A stretch of DNA of 64,000 nucleotides. It comes from Prorocentrum cordatum. Its lineage: Eukaryota > Sar > Dinophyceae > Prorocentrales > Prorocentraceae. Both the position numbers and the translations under genes were made by a program. This document shows, piece after piece, positions 19,016 to 29,787 of this stretch (positions are counted from its first letter, which is position 1; every line of letters starts with the position of its first letter). The notes below the pieces were generated by a model that ran no database searches, was not told the origin of the DNA, and worked only from the letters and a program-made list of their open reading frames with translations. The DNA lies in contig CAUYUJ010019908.1 in assembly GCA_963575745.1 (NCBI GenBank), positions 84,411-148,410 of the forward strand, read 5' to 3'.

Positions 19016-19107
19016 TAGCGCCTCGCGGCGCGCCCCGTCCAGGCCCAGGGGAAGGGGGAGGGGGAGGGGCTTCAGTGGAAGAGCGAAGACAAAACGCTTT
19101 ATACCAC

Positions 19108-19449
19108 CTAAGCCCAGAGGGCTGGTGGGATTAATGACGGACGACCAACACAAAGACACATGTCATGGATAACGGCATGACATTTGTTGCAACGTCTTGA
19201 GACGGGAGCCATATCATGATGCTCAGTTTCAAAAACATATTCCTCAAGGATATTGAATTCGAGAACCTCAGTTTGTTTTCCCCCACCTAGGAGATTCAAC
19301 GTTTTGACGCCACGGGATATCACAGGCCCACCCTTACATTCAGAGTTGGATTCGTGCAACAGGATTACGAGGGTGGCGCCCCTGAGAAAGGACTTGGCGA
19401 CCGCTTCCGCCTGAGGCGGGGAGGAGGTCTCGACTTGCAGAAAACCCAT
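19108..19449 (-). CDS. Minus-strand ORF with Cys/His cluster near its end
   Basis: 113 codons from an ATG at 19449. The frame is open about 17 codons further upstream, so the true start may lie elsewhere. Near the C terminus RRCNKCHAVIHDMCLCVG holds a C-x2-C-H...H-x2-C-x-C arrangement suggestive of metal binding. The middle reads GGPVISRGVKTLNLLGGGKQ. Codon use is AT-richer than in local GC-rich frames, like the intronless 6481 gene, so this may be the end of a retroposed or mobile-element gene. It ends in a sequence also found at 26120 after a TTGG array. Not recognised. Confidence 0.45.
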   Translation of the reverse strand: MGFLQVETSSPPQAEAVAKSFLRGATLVILLHESNSECKGGPVISRGVKTLNLLGGGKQTEVLEFNILEEYVFETEHHDMAPVSRRCNKCHAVIHDMCLCVGRPSLIPPALWA

Positions 19450-19499
19450 TTCAGTTGGCAGATGACCGACCTCGTCTGGCGAGTGGGGCCGTACAGTCT

Positions 19500-20085
19500 T
19501 TCAGCCGACAGCCAATGCATACAGAGCAGACGTACCAGGGAACCCTTCCGTGAATATCAAGGCCACCGAAACCTCTGGCATCGACGTCTCGGGTGCCGCG
19601 GGGGAAGCCCCAGCATCTGTTCTGCCCCCTCTCGCTTCGGAGCGGTTCCTGAGTCATTCGACACAGCTCAGAGTCGCTTGAGCGGAACGACGCTGGTACG
19701 CCGAGAAGCGGTCTCCCTGAGTTGACACCGAGGTGGTGGTTTGTGCCCCCAGGCACCGTAAGGGCGAACTCGCCAGCCGTAAGCTTTCAATGGAGGGCCG
19801 AGGAGGAACACCATGAGACCGACTGATCGGTGGGTGCGAAAAGGCTTCGCCCTATACCATCGCAGTGACTGGCGTCTACTACCCAAACTGGACAACAATA
19901 GAAAAAGAAGCTGTATCGATGCTGTCTGGCGTCTACGACCCCATTTGAAAACCAAACAACAAAAAGAGAAGGCGGATCGATGACCGACGTCCCCAGGGCG
20001 CGCGGCGGCGCCAGTGGCCCTGCCGCCGGGCCTCCGCTGCCGCCCGCCGGTAGCATGCACAGTCGGCCACCAGCTGGTGGATCAC
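19500..20085. other. No gene; GTAGACGCCAG repeated
   Basis: The minus strand carries TGGGGTCGTAGACGCCAG and GGGTAGTAGACGCCAG within 19860-19950, suggesting a decayed duplication. No supported exon. Confidence 0.35.
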
Positions 20086-20090
20086 CACCC

Positions 20091-20239
20091 ACCAAGCCAC
20101 CCCAGCCCGACCCGAAGGCCTCCATTTGCCCTCCATTTTTTCAGTGCGGGGGGGGGTCGGGGAACATAAGACACATAAGGAGCCCGTACCCAGCCCAACC
20201 CGAAATTCGGGTCTTCGGGTTGGGTTGGGGTGGTCTGGT
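20091..20239. mobile_element. TIR element family 6, copy 1
   Basis: Left ACCAAGCCACCCCAGCCCGA against right GGGTTGGGGTGGTCTGGT, about 30 bp of inverted homology. The second copy is at 37464-37609. Confidence 0.75.
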
Positions 20240-20303
20240 AGCTAGTCCGTGGAGGGACGGTGTCCACCAGTCTCTGAGGCCCCTTGGCGCCCCGACGCTC
20301 ACG

Positions 20304-20520
20304 ATGTTCCAGCCCACTTCGGCCTCGATCGCCAGAGAAGAAGAATGCCGAGCACCAGGAAAGCACCGAAGCTCGAGGGTTTCCACGTGTCGGGCCCTGG
20401 GGGAGACGCTCGTCCGGCACTGCCTCGGCACTGTTTCGACACTCTTTCGACACTTTTCCGGTTGCTCGAAATTAGTTACGGGATGTGGTCTTGAAGTACG
20501 ATGGGAGCAACATGACCCGA
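20304..20520 (+). repeat. Dispersed family 9, copy 1
   Basis: From GTTCCAGCCCACTTCGGCCT to TTGAAGTACGATGGGAGC. Copies at 57301-57490 and 61360-61545 share GAGCACCAGGAAAG, CGACACT and GGTGCTCGAAATTA. Confidence 0.8.
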
Positions 20521-20584
20521 CGCCGACATCCGAAAAAGGCATTCACACCGTCCCAAGTAGGCTCCGACAAGGGCAGGTCTAGGA

Positions 20585-20842
20585 TTGATCAGCTTGACCC
20601 CAGTGCGGCGCGGGACCGAAAGCAGAAGCCTTGGCTCGATCCGCGATCTCGTCCACGCGCTTGGTCTCGCTGGTCGTGCGATGCTGAATGTTGGCCCCAG
20701 AGTTCGCAGCGAACGCGGGGAGCCGCTGTCCAGGATGATCGGACTGGTGCCAAAGACTAGACTGTTATGCGCTGTCGCTGGTCTGCAAGCAATGCAGCGT
20801 CAATTTCCGCTGCGTCGAACATTCCCCGCGAAGACAGAATAA
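20585..20842 (+). pseudogene. ORF fragment, possibly coding relic
   Basis: Open frame containing SLGSIRDLVHALGLAGRAML then NVGPRVRSERGEPLSRMIGL, ending at a TAA. Balanced composition, but no ATG start, spliced-leader relic or clear splice site. Confidence 0.3.
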
Positions 20843-20888
20843 TCGCCCAGGCCTCAGGCATGCCGAGTGGGAGGCTGTGCAGCAGCAA

Positions 20889-21205
20889 CAAGCGGAGATA
20901 AACATGGAAAAATGGTGGAGGATATGTCCCAACAACAGCAGCACCAGGCCGCCGTGGATCGGGAAGAACAGGAACGAGCGCCAAGGATCCGTGGGATGTA
21001 ACTGGCGGCCGAGGACCAGGAGAGGCGCTTCGCGGCCGAAGGAGCCGAGAAGAAGCCGATGGCGCTCAGAGCGCGGGGGGGGGGCTGAAGAGGCAGCCCG
21101 CGTCGCAGAACAATCCGCAAGGATGGGTCGAGACATCGCCGCGGCTGAGCCGCCTGGGCAGGCCGAGAGGGGGGCTCTCACCGAGAACGCCTTCAGAGCT
21201 CAAGT
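20889..21205 (+). pseudogene. Broken coiled-coil (Gln/Glu/Ala-rich) relic
   Basis: Frame MVEDMSQQQQHQAAVDREEQ is stopped by a TAA after GM, then continues in the same frame as LAAEDQERRFAAEGAEKKPM. A related heptad-like stretch EEAARVAEQSARMGRDIAAA follows in another frame. The in-frame stop and the shift indicate decay. Family unknown. Confidence 0.35.
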
Positions 21206-21214
21206 CAGAAGGGG

Positions 21215-21348
21215 ACAAAAACACACAGACACAATTAATCATCGATTCCCCCGAAAATATGGGAACCGGGGGGGAAGACAAAAACCCAGAAAATAGGGGG
21301 GATCCAATCATCTGTGTCTATTTCTTTGTGTGTCCCAGGGCCCCTTCA
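21215..21348. repeat. Dispersed family 19, copy 1
   Basis: ACACACAGACACAATTAATC through GGGGGGAAGACAAAAACCC to TTTCTTTGTGTGTCCCAGGG. Matches 56553-56711; the ends are weakly inverted. Confidence 0.7.
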
Positions 21349-21554
21349 TCAGGAGGCTGCAGGGATGGCGCGACTGAGAGGACCGCGAGGAGAGGACAAG
21401 GTCAGTGCAAGACGCTGGCGGCCAGTCTGCTTCGAGCTGGGAGCGGCGCGGCCGCCGCGCATGCATCGGCGACCGCTGGCCTCGCCCAGCGACCCGCCAT
21501 AGCGAGGGCCACCGCCGGTGGTGGCGTCGCAACGGGAGCGGGCGGTGGACGGGC

Positions 21555-21910
21555 TACCTTGGGAGGGTCTCGGGGCCCTGTTGGGGCCGTTTTGGGGGGC
21601 TCCTGGGAGCCTTTTGGGGCCATCGTACAGGCCATCGATCAAAGGAGGGGGGGTCCCCGATTTCCGTCCCTCACCTCCGGGGCCCTCGCAAAGTCGCCTT
21701 CTGGAGCGCTCTTGGGCCGGCTTGGGGCCCTCTAGTGTGTCGTGGCCATCTTGGCGCTTCAAAAGCGTACCGGCAAGAAGGCAATATTCGTGGATTTGTT
21801 TGACGGTATCGTGCTTTGTTTTACGGTGCGGTGAGGGGGCATTGAGAGCCCTTGGAGCTATCTTGCGGTCCTTTTGGGGCTTCTTGGAGGCATTGCAGAA
21901 GCTATCCAGC
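21555..21910 (+). repeat. TTGG-rich degenerate array
   Basis: Same type as 18443. Units like GGGGCCGTTTTGGGGGGCTC and CATCTTGGCGC. Confidence 0.75.
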
Positions 21911-21979
21911 TGCCCTCGGTACTTCCTGCCGCCATGCCCGCCCAGCCATGGCGGGGGCAGCTGCTTGAATCCGTGAAGA

Positions 21980-22158
21980 CAATGATGGCGATTATGTGGT
22001 TGGAGTATGATGGTGGTGATGGTAATGTTGATGAGGATGGTTGTGATGATGCTGATGAGGAGCATCCGGATCAGGATTGGGGTGATGATGGGGATGAGGA
22101 TGAGGATGATGGTGGTGTTGATTGTATGATTGATGATGGTGGTGACGGTGATATTGAT
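21980..22158. repeat. GATGGT / GATGAG array
   Basis: Simple repeat directly left of foldback element 3. Confidence 0.9.
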
Positions 22159-22159
22159 A

Positions 22160-22319
22160 GAGACCATTTCTTTATTGCTTGGGGCATGACGGGCGTCATG
22201 GCCCCCGCCCCCCCCCTATGACGTAACGTTCCCCCCAGTGCGCTCTGGGCTCTGCCGCCGTGCACGCTGGGATCCGCGTAGGTGTCCGCGTAAGAATCCG
22301 CATAGGAGTCTGGTCCGCA

Positions 22320-22359
<40 letters not shown>

Positions 22360-23455
22360 TCACTCGTGGCTCGTCGCTCATCGTCGTCGTGCGCACGGAC
22401 GCGGCTGGAGCCTGTTATTTGTTCCGGGCCGATCGCGGCAATCATCTGAGGGGGTGTGGAGGGGGTCGATGACATCTTGTTTCGCGCCGGCGGCGTCTGG
22501 GAATGCCTAGGAATGACGGAGGACGGGTAGCACCAACATGCAGGTGGCGATCTGCACCACAACGCCTGTGTACACCACAGTGCCTGCGTGCACCACAGCG
22601 CCTGTGTACACCACACCGCCTATGTACACCACGGCAGCCGCGTGCAACTCAGCGTCAGTTTGTGCCACCGTGCTCGCGGGCGCAACAGCTGTTGTGTACA
22701 CCGCAGCGCCTGCGTACACCACATCAGCCATGTGCAACACAGTGTACACCATAATGCCTGCGTGCATTGCAGTGCCTGTGTACCGCGCCGCCCCGCACGA
22801 CAGGCGGTAAGAAGGAAGAAAAAGAGGAGGAGGAGCAGGAGGAGGAGGAGGAGGAGGAAAAGGAGGAGGAGGAAGGAGGAGAAGGGGGAGGTGGAGGTGG
22901 AGGTGGAGGAGGAGGGAAGAGGGAAGAACGTCACATTCGATTATCAGCACTGTCCTGCACGCAGGCACTGGTGTACAGTCGCGCTGCGTTGCACGCGGAT
23001 GCTGTGGTGTAGACAGGCGCTGTGGCGTGCACAGGCACTGCGGTGCACGCAAGCACTGTGGTGTACACAGGCGCTCTGTTGCACATGGTTGCTGCGGTGT
23101 ACACATGTACACCGGCGCTGTAGTGTACACACGCACTGTGGTGTACACAGGCGCTACGTTGCACACGGTTCTTGCGGTGTACGCATGTGTTGTGGTGTTC
23201 GCGCGCGTTGTGGTGCACGCGAGCGATATGTACAAAGGCGCAGTGGGGCAGATCGCCGCCTACATTTTGCTCGTGTCGTCCTCGTCGTCGTCGTCGTCAT
23301 CGTCGCTCGTCGCTCGTCGCTCGTCGCGTCGTGCGCGCGGGCGCGGCTGTGGTGCCGGAACCACACGGTGGGGGGGGGGCGTTACGTCATACCCCCCCCG
23401 CCCCCCCCCCCCATGACGTCCGTCATCGCCGAGCATAAAGAAACGCTTTCGTAAC
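22160..23455. repeat. Foldback element 3 with GTGTACACCAC minisatellites
   Basis: The ends are inverted over about 85 bp: TTTCTTTATTGCTTGGGGCA and TATGACGTAACG on the left, CGTTACGTCATA and GAGCATAAAGAAACG on the right. Inside, a 24-bp minisatellite (CACCACAGCGCCTGTGTA) at 22545-22790 is repeated in inverted form at 22970-23235 around a central GAG array (22820-22920). A GTCGTC...CTCGTCGCTC block occurs in direct orientation at 22318-22410 and 23277-23345. Confidence 0.75.
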
Positions 23456-23509
23456 GATGATGTGAAAGAGCGTGTTCTACCGCTGCTGGCGGAAAACCAA
23501 GTGGGGTCA

Positions 23510-25078
23510 CTGGGGGTTCCCAACCCCGTCCCCCCCCCTCGAAAACCGGGGGGGGGTCACTACCGGTTCGAACCCCTCCCCCCCCCCCTCAGTCCATCAT
23601 GAAAAGGGGAGGGGGGTCACTACCGGTTCGAACCTCCCCCCCCTCGAAAACCAGGAGGGATCCCTACCGGTTCGAAGCCCCGGCCCCCGTCGAAAACCGG
23701 GGGGGGTCATTACAGTTTCGAACCCCCCCCCCATTCGCCGCCGGCAAACGATTCCCGCTCCTCGGGACAGTTGGACAACGGTGGGGATGCTGGGAACAGT
23801 GGTGGGAACGGTGGTGGTGGGGACAGCGGTGAGGGGACAGCGGGACAGTGGTGGGGACAGTGGGACAGTGGTGGGGACGGTAGTGGTGGGGACAGTGGTG
23901 AAGGCGGTGGTGAGGACAGTGGTGGGACAGTAGTACAGTGGGGAAAGTGGTGGGGACAGCGGGCACAGTGGGACAGTGATGGGGACAGTGGGGACGGTGT
24001 GACAGCACAGTAGGACAGCGGCGGGGACAGTGGGACAGTGGTGGGTACAGTAGGGACAGTGGGACAGTGGTAGAGACGGTGGGGAGTGTGGGGAGAGTGG
24101 GACCGTGGTGGGACAATGGTGGGGAGAGTGGGGGCAGTGAGACACTGGTGGGCGCACTGGTGGGGACAGCGGGGACAATGGTGGGAACAGTGGGAACAGT
24201 GGGACAGTGGTGGGGACGGTGGTGGTGTGGACAGTGGTGTGGGGACAGTGAGAATCTGGTGGAAACAGTGGGACAGTGGAGGTTACAGTGGTGATGGGGA
24301 CAGTGGTGAGGGCGGTGGCGAGGACGGCGGTGGGATAATGGGACAGAGGTAGAGTGGGGACAGTGGTGGGAACGGTGGGGTAGCTCAGTGGGACAGCGGC
24401 GGGGACAGTGGGTAAAGTGGGACAGTGGTTGGGGCCGTGGAGAAAGTGGGGAGAGTGGAACGGTGGTGGGAACAGTGGTGGGGATAGTGGGGACAGCGCG
24501 ACAGTGGTGGGGGCACTGGTAGGGACAGTGGGGACGGTGGTGGGAACAGTGGGGTCAGTGGTGGTGACGACAATGGTGCTGGGGACAGTGATGGAAAATG
24601 TGATGCGGCGGACGGTGGTAGGGACCCGGGAGTCGTTTGCTGGCGGTGAGCGTGGGGGGGGGGAGGGGTTCGAACCGGTAGTGACCCTCCCCCGGTTTTC
24701 GAGGGGGGGTTCGAACTGGTAGTGACCCTCCCTTGTTTCCGAGGGGGGGGGGTTTCGAACCCGTAGTGACCCTCCCCGGTTTTCGAGGGAGGGGGGGGTC
24801 GAACCGGTAGTGATCCCCCCCCGGTTTTCGAGGGAGGGGAGGGGGAGGGGTTCGATCCGGTAGTGAGCCCCCTCTGGTTTTCTGGGTGGTGGGGGAGGGG
24901 TTCAAACCGGTAGTGACCCCCCCCGTTTTCCGGAGGGGGGGGGGGTTTTGCCGGGTGGAAGGCGGGGGGGGTCCAGCAGAGGGGAGGGAAGTTTCGGAGG
25001 GGGGGGGGAAACCCCGGAGTTCCAGAGGAAGAGGGGGGGAGTTTTCCACAGTAAAGCGGCGGTGGATCACGCTCTCTT
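23510..25078. repeat. Foldback element 2: inverted B-box-like arrays around a minisatellite
   Basis: Same plan as 10030-11206. Left units with ACCGGTTCGAACCCC at 23560-23740, a GGGGACAGTGGTGGGACAG minisatellite at 23765-24650, six right-arm units such as GGTTCGAACCGGTAGTGACC at 24665-24920, and the shared tail GTAAAGCGGCGGTGGATCAC at 25052-25077. Confidence 0.85.
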
Positions 25079-25079
25079 G

Positions 25080-25252
25080 ATGATGGTGATGGTGTTGATG
25101 GGTAAGGGGAGGATGATGATGCCACTGGTGATGACGATGGCGGTGATGATGAATAAGATGTTGCTTATGTTGATGGTGGTGGTGATGATGTTGAAAATGT
25201 TGTTGGTGATGATGATTGTCGTCATGATAACTACGACAATGGCGATGATGCC

Positions 25253-25314
<62 letters not shown>

Positions 25315-25556
25315 CGATTATGGTGATGTTGACGACGGTGATTGCGATGATGATGGTGATGACGATGTTGCGGATGATGATGGTGACGATGATGATGTTG
25401 ATGATGTTTCTGATGATGACGAATGTGATTGTTATGATGTTGATGGTGTTGGTGATGATGATTGTGGTAGTGGTGCTGATGATGATGGTGATGGTGATTA
25501 TGCTGATGACGATAGTGGTGCTGATGATGCTGCTGATGATGACCATGATGATTGTG
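25080..25556. repeat. GATGAT array
   Basis: Long degenerate GAT/GTT array immediately after foldback element 2. The Met/Val-rich open frame across it is an artefact. Confidence 0.95.
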
Positions 25557-25564
25557 ATCGGGCG

Positions 25565-26010
25565 TTGCGGAGAGTCCCCTTGGAGCCTTCTTCTGCGGTC
25601 TTCAAGGCTCACGCGGGCCGTCTTGAGGATAACGCGCGCCGTCTTGGAGCCATATTGGGCCGTCTTGGAAGCATCTTGGCCTCGGGAGCCCGCACCTGTC
25701 GCGTAACCAGGGATTCTGGCCTCGGGTGCGAGAGTTTGTGGCATGGTACGACAGGCTGTGGCCTCGAGAATGCGACTCTGCCTGTTGCAGGGGAGTGTGG
25801 CCTCGAGGGGGGGGGTATGCGGCGCATCGTGGCGAGAGAGGGGGGAGAGCGTCTACAAGCACCCTAGTAGACAACACTTTGCATCCGAACGCGCCCCGGC
25901 GTACCAGGGGGCACGGTAGCGGGTCTTCAACCTTCTTCGGCGGTCTTGAGCCATCTTGGAGCATCAGACGCCCATGTGGGGCCACCTTTGGCCATCTTGG
26001 ACGCCCTAAC
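25565..26010 (+). repeat. TTGG-type array split by GTGGCCTCG repeats
   Basis: TTGG units at 25575-25690 and 25925-26010. Between them GTGGCCTCGAG recurs at 25757 and 25797, with GTGGCATGG at 25738. Confidence 0.65.
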
Positions 26011-26249
26011 CCCTAGCAGACCCCACCCGAAGCAAAACAACAGTCCAGGGTGGGGAGAGGGAGCGTACCGCTCCCCGAAGAGAAGAGGGGCTGTGGTAGA
26101 GGAGCGAACGAACTCGCTAGACCACCGACGAGAGGGCTGGTGGGACGCTCAGCTTTCCAGTGATGGCCCTGTGTTGCAGCCTGCGTTGCTGTAGCCGTCG
26201 TAATACCCACTCGCCTGGAAGGCGAGGCACGAGGAGACGAGGGGGGCGG

Positions 26250-26362
26250 AGCTGGAGGAGGAGGAGGAGGAGGAGGAGGAGGAGGAGGACGAGGAGGATG
26301 AGGAGGAGGAGGGGGGAGGAGGAGGAGGAGGAGGAGGAGGAGGGAGGGAGGGGACGAGGAGG
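26250..26362. repeat. GAG array
   Basis: Simple repeat. Confidence 0.95.
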
Positions 26363-26450
26363 AGCGAGAAGGGGGCCCTACGCATAATCCTTGTGAGGAC
26401 ACGAAGGACCCTCCTCCACCTCTGTCCTCCCTCGGGCATCCTCTCCCAGT

Positions 26451-26630
26451 CAGTGGAAACCCATACCAAGAAACACCCGCTTGCCTCCAGGGTGTCCTGG
26501 GTGTCGATGGTTTCGATGGTTTTGCTGTGGAAAGCGTGACGTTCCCACACCAAACATCAATGGACGTCCTGGGGTCTCAGGGTTGGGTTTCTTGTGTAAG
26601 GTTTATTGTGGTCGAGCTCCTACGGTACTT
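26451..26630 (+). repeat. Dispersed ~175 bp repeat, copy 2
   Basis: GTGGAAACCCATACCAAGAA to GAGCTCCTACGGTA; see 17428. Confidence 0.8.
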
Positions 26631-26634
26631 TCTC

Positions 26635-27018
26635 ACAAACGATCTTCCGTAGATCAGTTGCCAATTTCTGGCCATGCGCTTCAAGTTGCCCGCTGTGCAA
26701 GCCGATTTGAAGGTCTATACCTAGGGTGCTATCCCGAGACATGGCCGTAATGTATGATGTGTGGTTATGTATATTGATCTTCACCTCGAATCAACTCCAC
26801 CTCAGCCGCCGCCAACACGGTTTCGGGGTTTGGGGTGCAAAGGGGGCTTGGTGATCTTTATGTGTTTCGTTTCTCAGCTCCAGGCTGGCTGAGTAGACGG
26901 GCTTTCGGCTCTCTGAGGGTTTCATGTTTCTCTCTCTCTCTCTCTCGATCACTCTCCCTCCCTCTCTCTTTGTCTTCCTCTCTCTCTCTCTCTTTCTCCC
27001 TCTCTGCGGCGCCTACAG
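26635..27018 (+). other. No exon called; long CT tract before an acceptor
   Basis: 26930-27005 is CTCTCT-rich and is followed by GCGCCTACAG at 27009-27018, a model polypyrimidine-acceptor combination for the exon at 27019. Confidence 0.4.
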
Positions 27019-27475
27019 ATCGATTCCTTGTGTGGCGGTTGTGGTGGAATGACAAATTGAACCCCTTTGTGGCGGAGGAGGGGAGGGTCTGGCCGTCCTG
27101 GGGGAAGGTCCCAGCCAAAAAAACGCCCCCCCCCCGAATCCACTGCTCCAGTTTTTGATGCTGTTGTCTTTCCGGGCCCGCCCGAAACGATCAGAAAAAA
27201 CGGGACCCGTGCAGCAGGGGTCGTTTTTTTTTGTTTGTTGGGACCTTTCCCCCAGGGCCCAGCCCCCTGAGGCAGCTGGCAGCCCCAGAGTCCGTCGGCA
27301 GCACCTCCTCCTCCTGCGCCTCCGAGGGCCCTGAGCGAGGAGACAAGCCCGTGGGCGCCGGTGGCACCTCGTCCGCCTCCTCTCCCTGCTCCTCGCTCTC
27401 CTCGTCCTCCTTTCCCCCTCCTGCACCTCCTCTTCGTTCTCCGAATTCCTCGCCTCAGAGTCCTTTTTTCCCGTG
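27019..27475 (+). CDS. Candidate two-exon gene fragment split by a TIR element
   Basis: The first exon starts after the CT-rich tract and CTACAG at 27018 and reads RFLVWRLWWNDKLNPFVAEE to about 27085. A 195-bp inverted-repeat element follows (27080-27276). Coding character resumes as LRQLAAPESVGSTSSSCASE then GPERGDKPVGAGGTSSASS to about 27400, then becomes Ser/Pro-rich. The exact donor and acceptor around the element are not fixed. Product not recognised; the Trp-rich start is unusual. Confidence 0.35.
27080..27276. mobile_element. TIR element, possible introner
   Basis: Left end GGGTCTGGCCGTCCTGGGGG with AAGGTCCCAGCC, followed by an A-run. The right end is its imperfect inverse (T-run, GTTGGGACCTTTCCCCCAGG). 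It separates the two candidate exons of 27019-27475. Confidence 0.65.
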
Positions 27476-27589
27476 GTCCTCACCGTCTCCCCCCTCCTTC
27501 TCCGCCTTCCCCACCACCCTCGGACCACTTTCGGGTCTTAGGTCGGGGCGGTACGTTCTCGGAGAGGCGCAGTTACTGAAGAGTTGTTC

Positions 27590-27812
27590 GACCGAATCTT
27601 GGACACCATACGTCTCATCAGCATCGTCAGCAGCATCATCATCGACAGCATCTTGAAGCTGACGCACGGTTTCAGCATCGTCGTCGACAGCATCTTGAAC
27701 AGCACAGTTGCCATCATCACCATCGGCACTCTCTTAAAACACATGGTCGTCACCACCATCATCGACAGGATCTGGAGACTGGCGCATCTCATCAGCATCG
27801 TCATCGACATTG
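27590..27812 (+). repeat. Degenerate ATCATCGACAGCATCTTGAA minisatellite
   Basis: About four units of roughly 60 bp combining CATCATC with GACAGCATCTTGAA or GACAGGATCTGGAG. Confidence 0.6.
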
Positions 27813-28984
27813 CTTGTGAAATCCTACACCATCAAGAAGCTCACGTTCATTCCTGGCACCCAGACGGACGAGGGGACCGTTGAGAAGCCGTCCAGGCTGG
27901 ACAGCATGAAAAACGCTGTCTCAGATCGCCCTTACCTGTTCCGCTGGAACGCGGCACAGGCTGGCTTCCAGCGCCGCTCATTGGACGCGCAGCGTTTCGA
28001 CTCGATTGCTGCGTCGCACGGCTTGCCCACATACTGCGGTTACCCCGTCGTTTTCGGCTTGATGCACTGCAGGACGCCAAGGCATACGAGCCCACTTTCG
28101 CAGAGTTGGTTGTTCACCCGAACAACAAGCTCATGTACCCCGTGGTGCCCGCGCACATGTCGGAGGACGACGTCACGGGCACGCAGGAAGAAATCGTTCG
28201 GGACCCGATCGCTCGACAGCTACTTAGATAACCGTGGGAGTTCTCAGCACGAGACGCAAGAGAAAGCCAAGCTCAACACCTACATGTCGCACGTGCGCAC
28301 GCACGGCAGGGATGAGCGCTTTTCAGGCGGCAGGGTGATCGACGCGACGTACGTCCAGCGTGCTGGGCGGATGGTCGCAGTCGGCCCATCCCAGCAGGGG
28401 CTCTCGAACAAGGCGCGCGCGATAGCTGGCGGCGGCCAGACATTCGATGTGGACTTCGTGGAATCAGTCTTGTCCGTCATCAAAGCTATCTCCGAGACGG
28501 GCGACGTGTCCCCGCCTGAGCAGATCGTGAAGATCGCGACTGGCCCCGCTGCGCACAATGACTTTTTTTGCTTACTACTACAGCATGGACGCGAAAGAGG
28601 TCGAGCAAACGATCTTCAAGACTCTCTTCGGCGCCAAGCCGCGCGACGGCAACCCTCTCCCCTGGCCCGCTGCCGCAGCGCACCAGCTCTCGGCCGAGCA
28701 AACGGATCTCCCGAGGCACTCTCGCCTCGCCACCATGCACAGCAACCGCCCGAACCCCGCGGCGCCCCGCCTGGCGGCCGCGTGCTTCATGGAGGGAACA
28801 AGTGCTTGAAGCGCCTGGCTGATACCTTGCAGTCGCATCTGGGTCGCACAACGTCTCGGCGTTCATGTTCGACGGCATGGCTGTCAATTTGATGTGTGAC
28901 ACCGTGGAGCAGCTGAACGCTGCCCTCGGAGCTTTCAACGCCTCGTCGCTTGTGAAAGCGCGCGCGAAGGAGTGGCCCGCGTAG
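27812..28984 (+). pseudogene. Frameshifted gene of unknown family
   Basis: Coding-quality sequence jumps between frames. TIKKLTFIPGTQTDEGTVEK to GLPTYCGYPVVFGL ends near 28060. DAKAYEPTFAELVVHPNNKL is in a second frame to about 28220. SHVRTHGRDERFSGGRVIDA to TGPAAHNDFF returns to the first. YYYSMDAKEVEQTIFKTLFG is in another frame from about 28560, and SHNVSAFMFDGMAVNLMCDT reaches the final TAG at 28984. At least three shifts, with no splice sites at the changes, argue for a decayed intronless copy rather than introns. I do not recognise the protein. Confidence 0.6.
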
Positions 28985-29225
28985 ATCGGCGTGCTACGTC
29001 GAGGGGCGGTGCTTGTCGATATACCCTGGGGTCGCCCGCTATTGATGCTTCGCAGTGGCTCCGTCTCTGCAGGCGTAGCATGCCATGCGCTGACCATGGA
29101 ACAGCGCACGTCGAAACACTATTATCTTCGGATGCTAGACGGCATTGAACTAACGTTGGAGGAGAAGAATCTCCCAGCGAGCTCATGCAGCGACCAGGCG
29201 GAAATTGAACCACAACAATGATTGG

Positions 29226-29228
<3 letters not shown>

Positions 29229-29324
<96 letters not shown>

Positions 29325-29362
29325 ACTCACTCACTCACTCACTCTCTCTCTCTATCCCTCTC
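29229..29362. repeat. CT microsatellite
   Basis: About 90 bp of perfect CT, then ACTC tetramers, then CT again. Confidence 0.98.
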
Positions 29363-29372
29363 TGGCCGCGCG

Positions 29373-29787
29373 CATGTCCAGCCGATCCGCCACTGTCGCG
29401 ATCGCCATCGCTGTCTGCTCCCTGGCAAGCCCCATTGTTCCCGCAGCTGTTCTGGATCGAGCCATGTCGCCCCGGGCGTCTCGGCGCTAGGACACCCCGC
29501 CGCGCCCCGCCGCCCCGCGCCAGCCCCAGCAGCGCCATGGCGCAGCATGCCGACGTCCAGGAGCACCGCGAGAAGCTCCGCCAGGCAGAACCCCCTTCCC
29601 GCGGGGACCCTTTGCGCCTGTGAACCGCGCAAGGGTCGCCGACACTGGGGCGCACGCGAGTGCGCCCTCCTTGCTGGCCCTCATTCTCGCGCAGGTGATG
29701 GGCTTCATCCCCGGCAAGTCCACGCGCCCGCGCTGCGGTGGGAACGACTGCGACGTCGCGCGCCGCAACGCAAGAGCGCGCGACTGA
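29373..29787 (+). CDS. Possible signal-peptide gene fragment
   Basis: An ATG at 29373 opens MSSRSATVAIAIAVCSLASP then IVPAAVL, a plausible signal peptide directly after the CT tract; that frame stops at 29490. A second coding-like stretch, ALILAQVMGFIPGKSTRPRC then GGNDCDVARRNARARD, ends at the TGA at 29785-29787. Whether these are exons of one gene is not settled, because no clean junction was found. Confidence 0.3.

Noticed and set aside
24948-25744. Met/Val-rich and Ile/Thr-rich ORFs
   Set aside because: Translation of a GAT array on each strand; no unique sequence.
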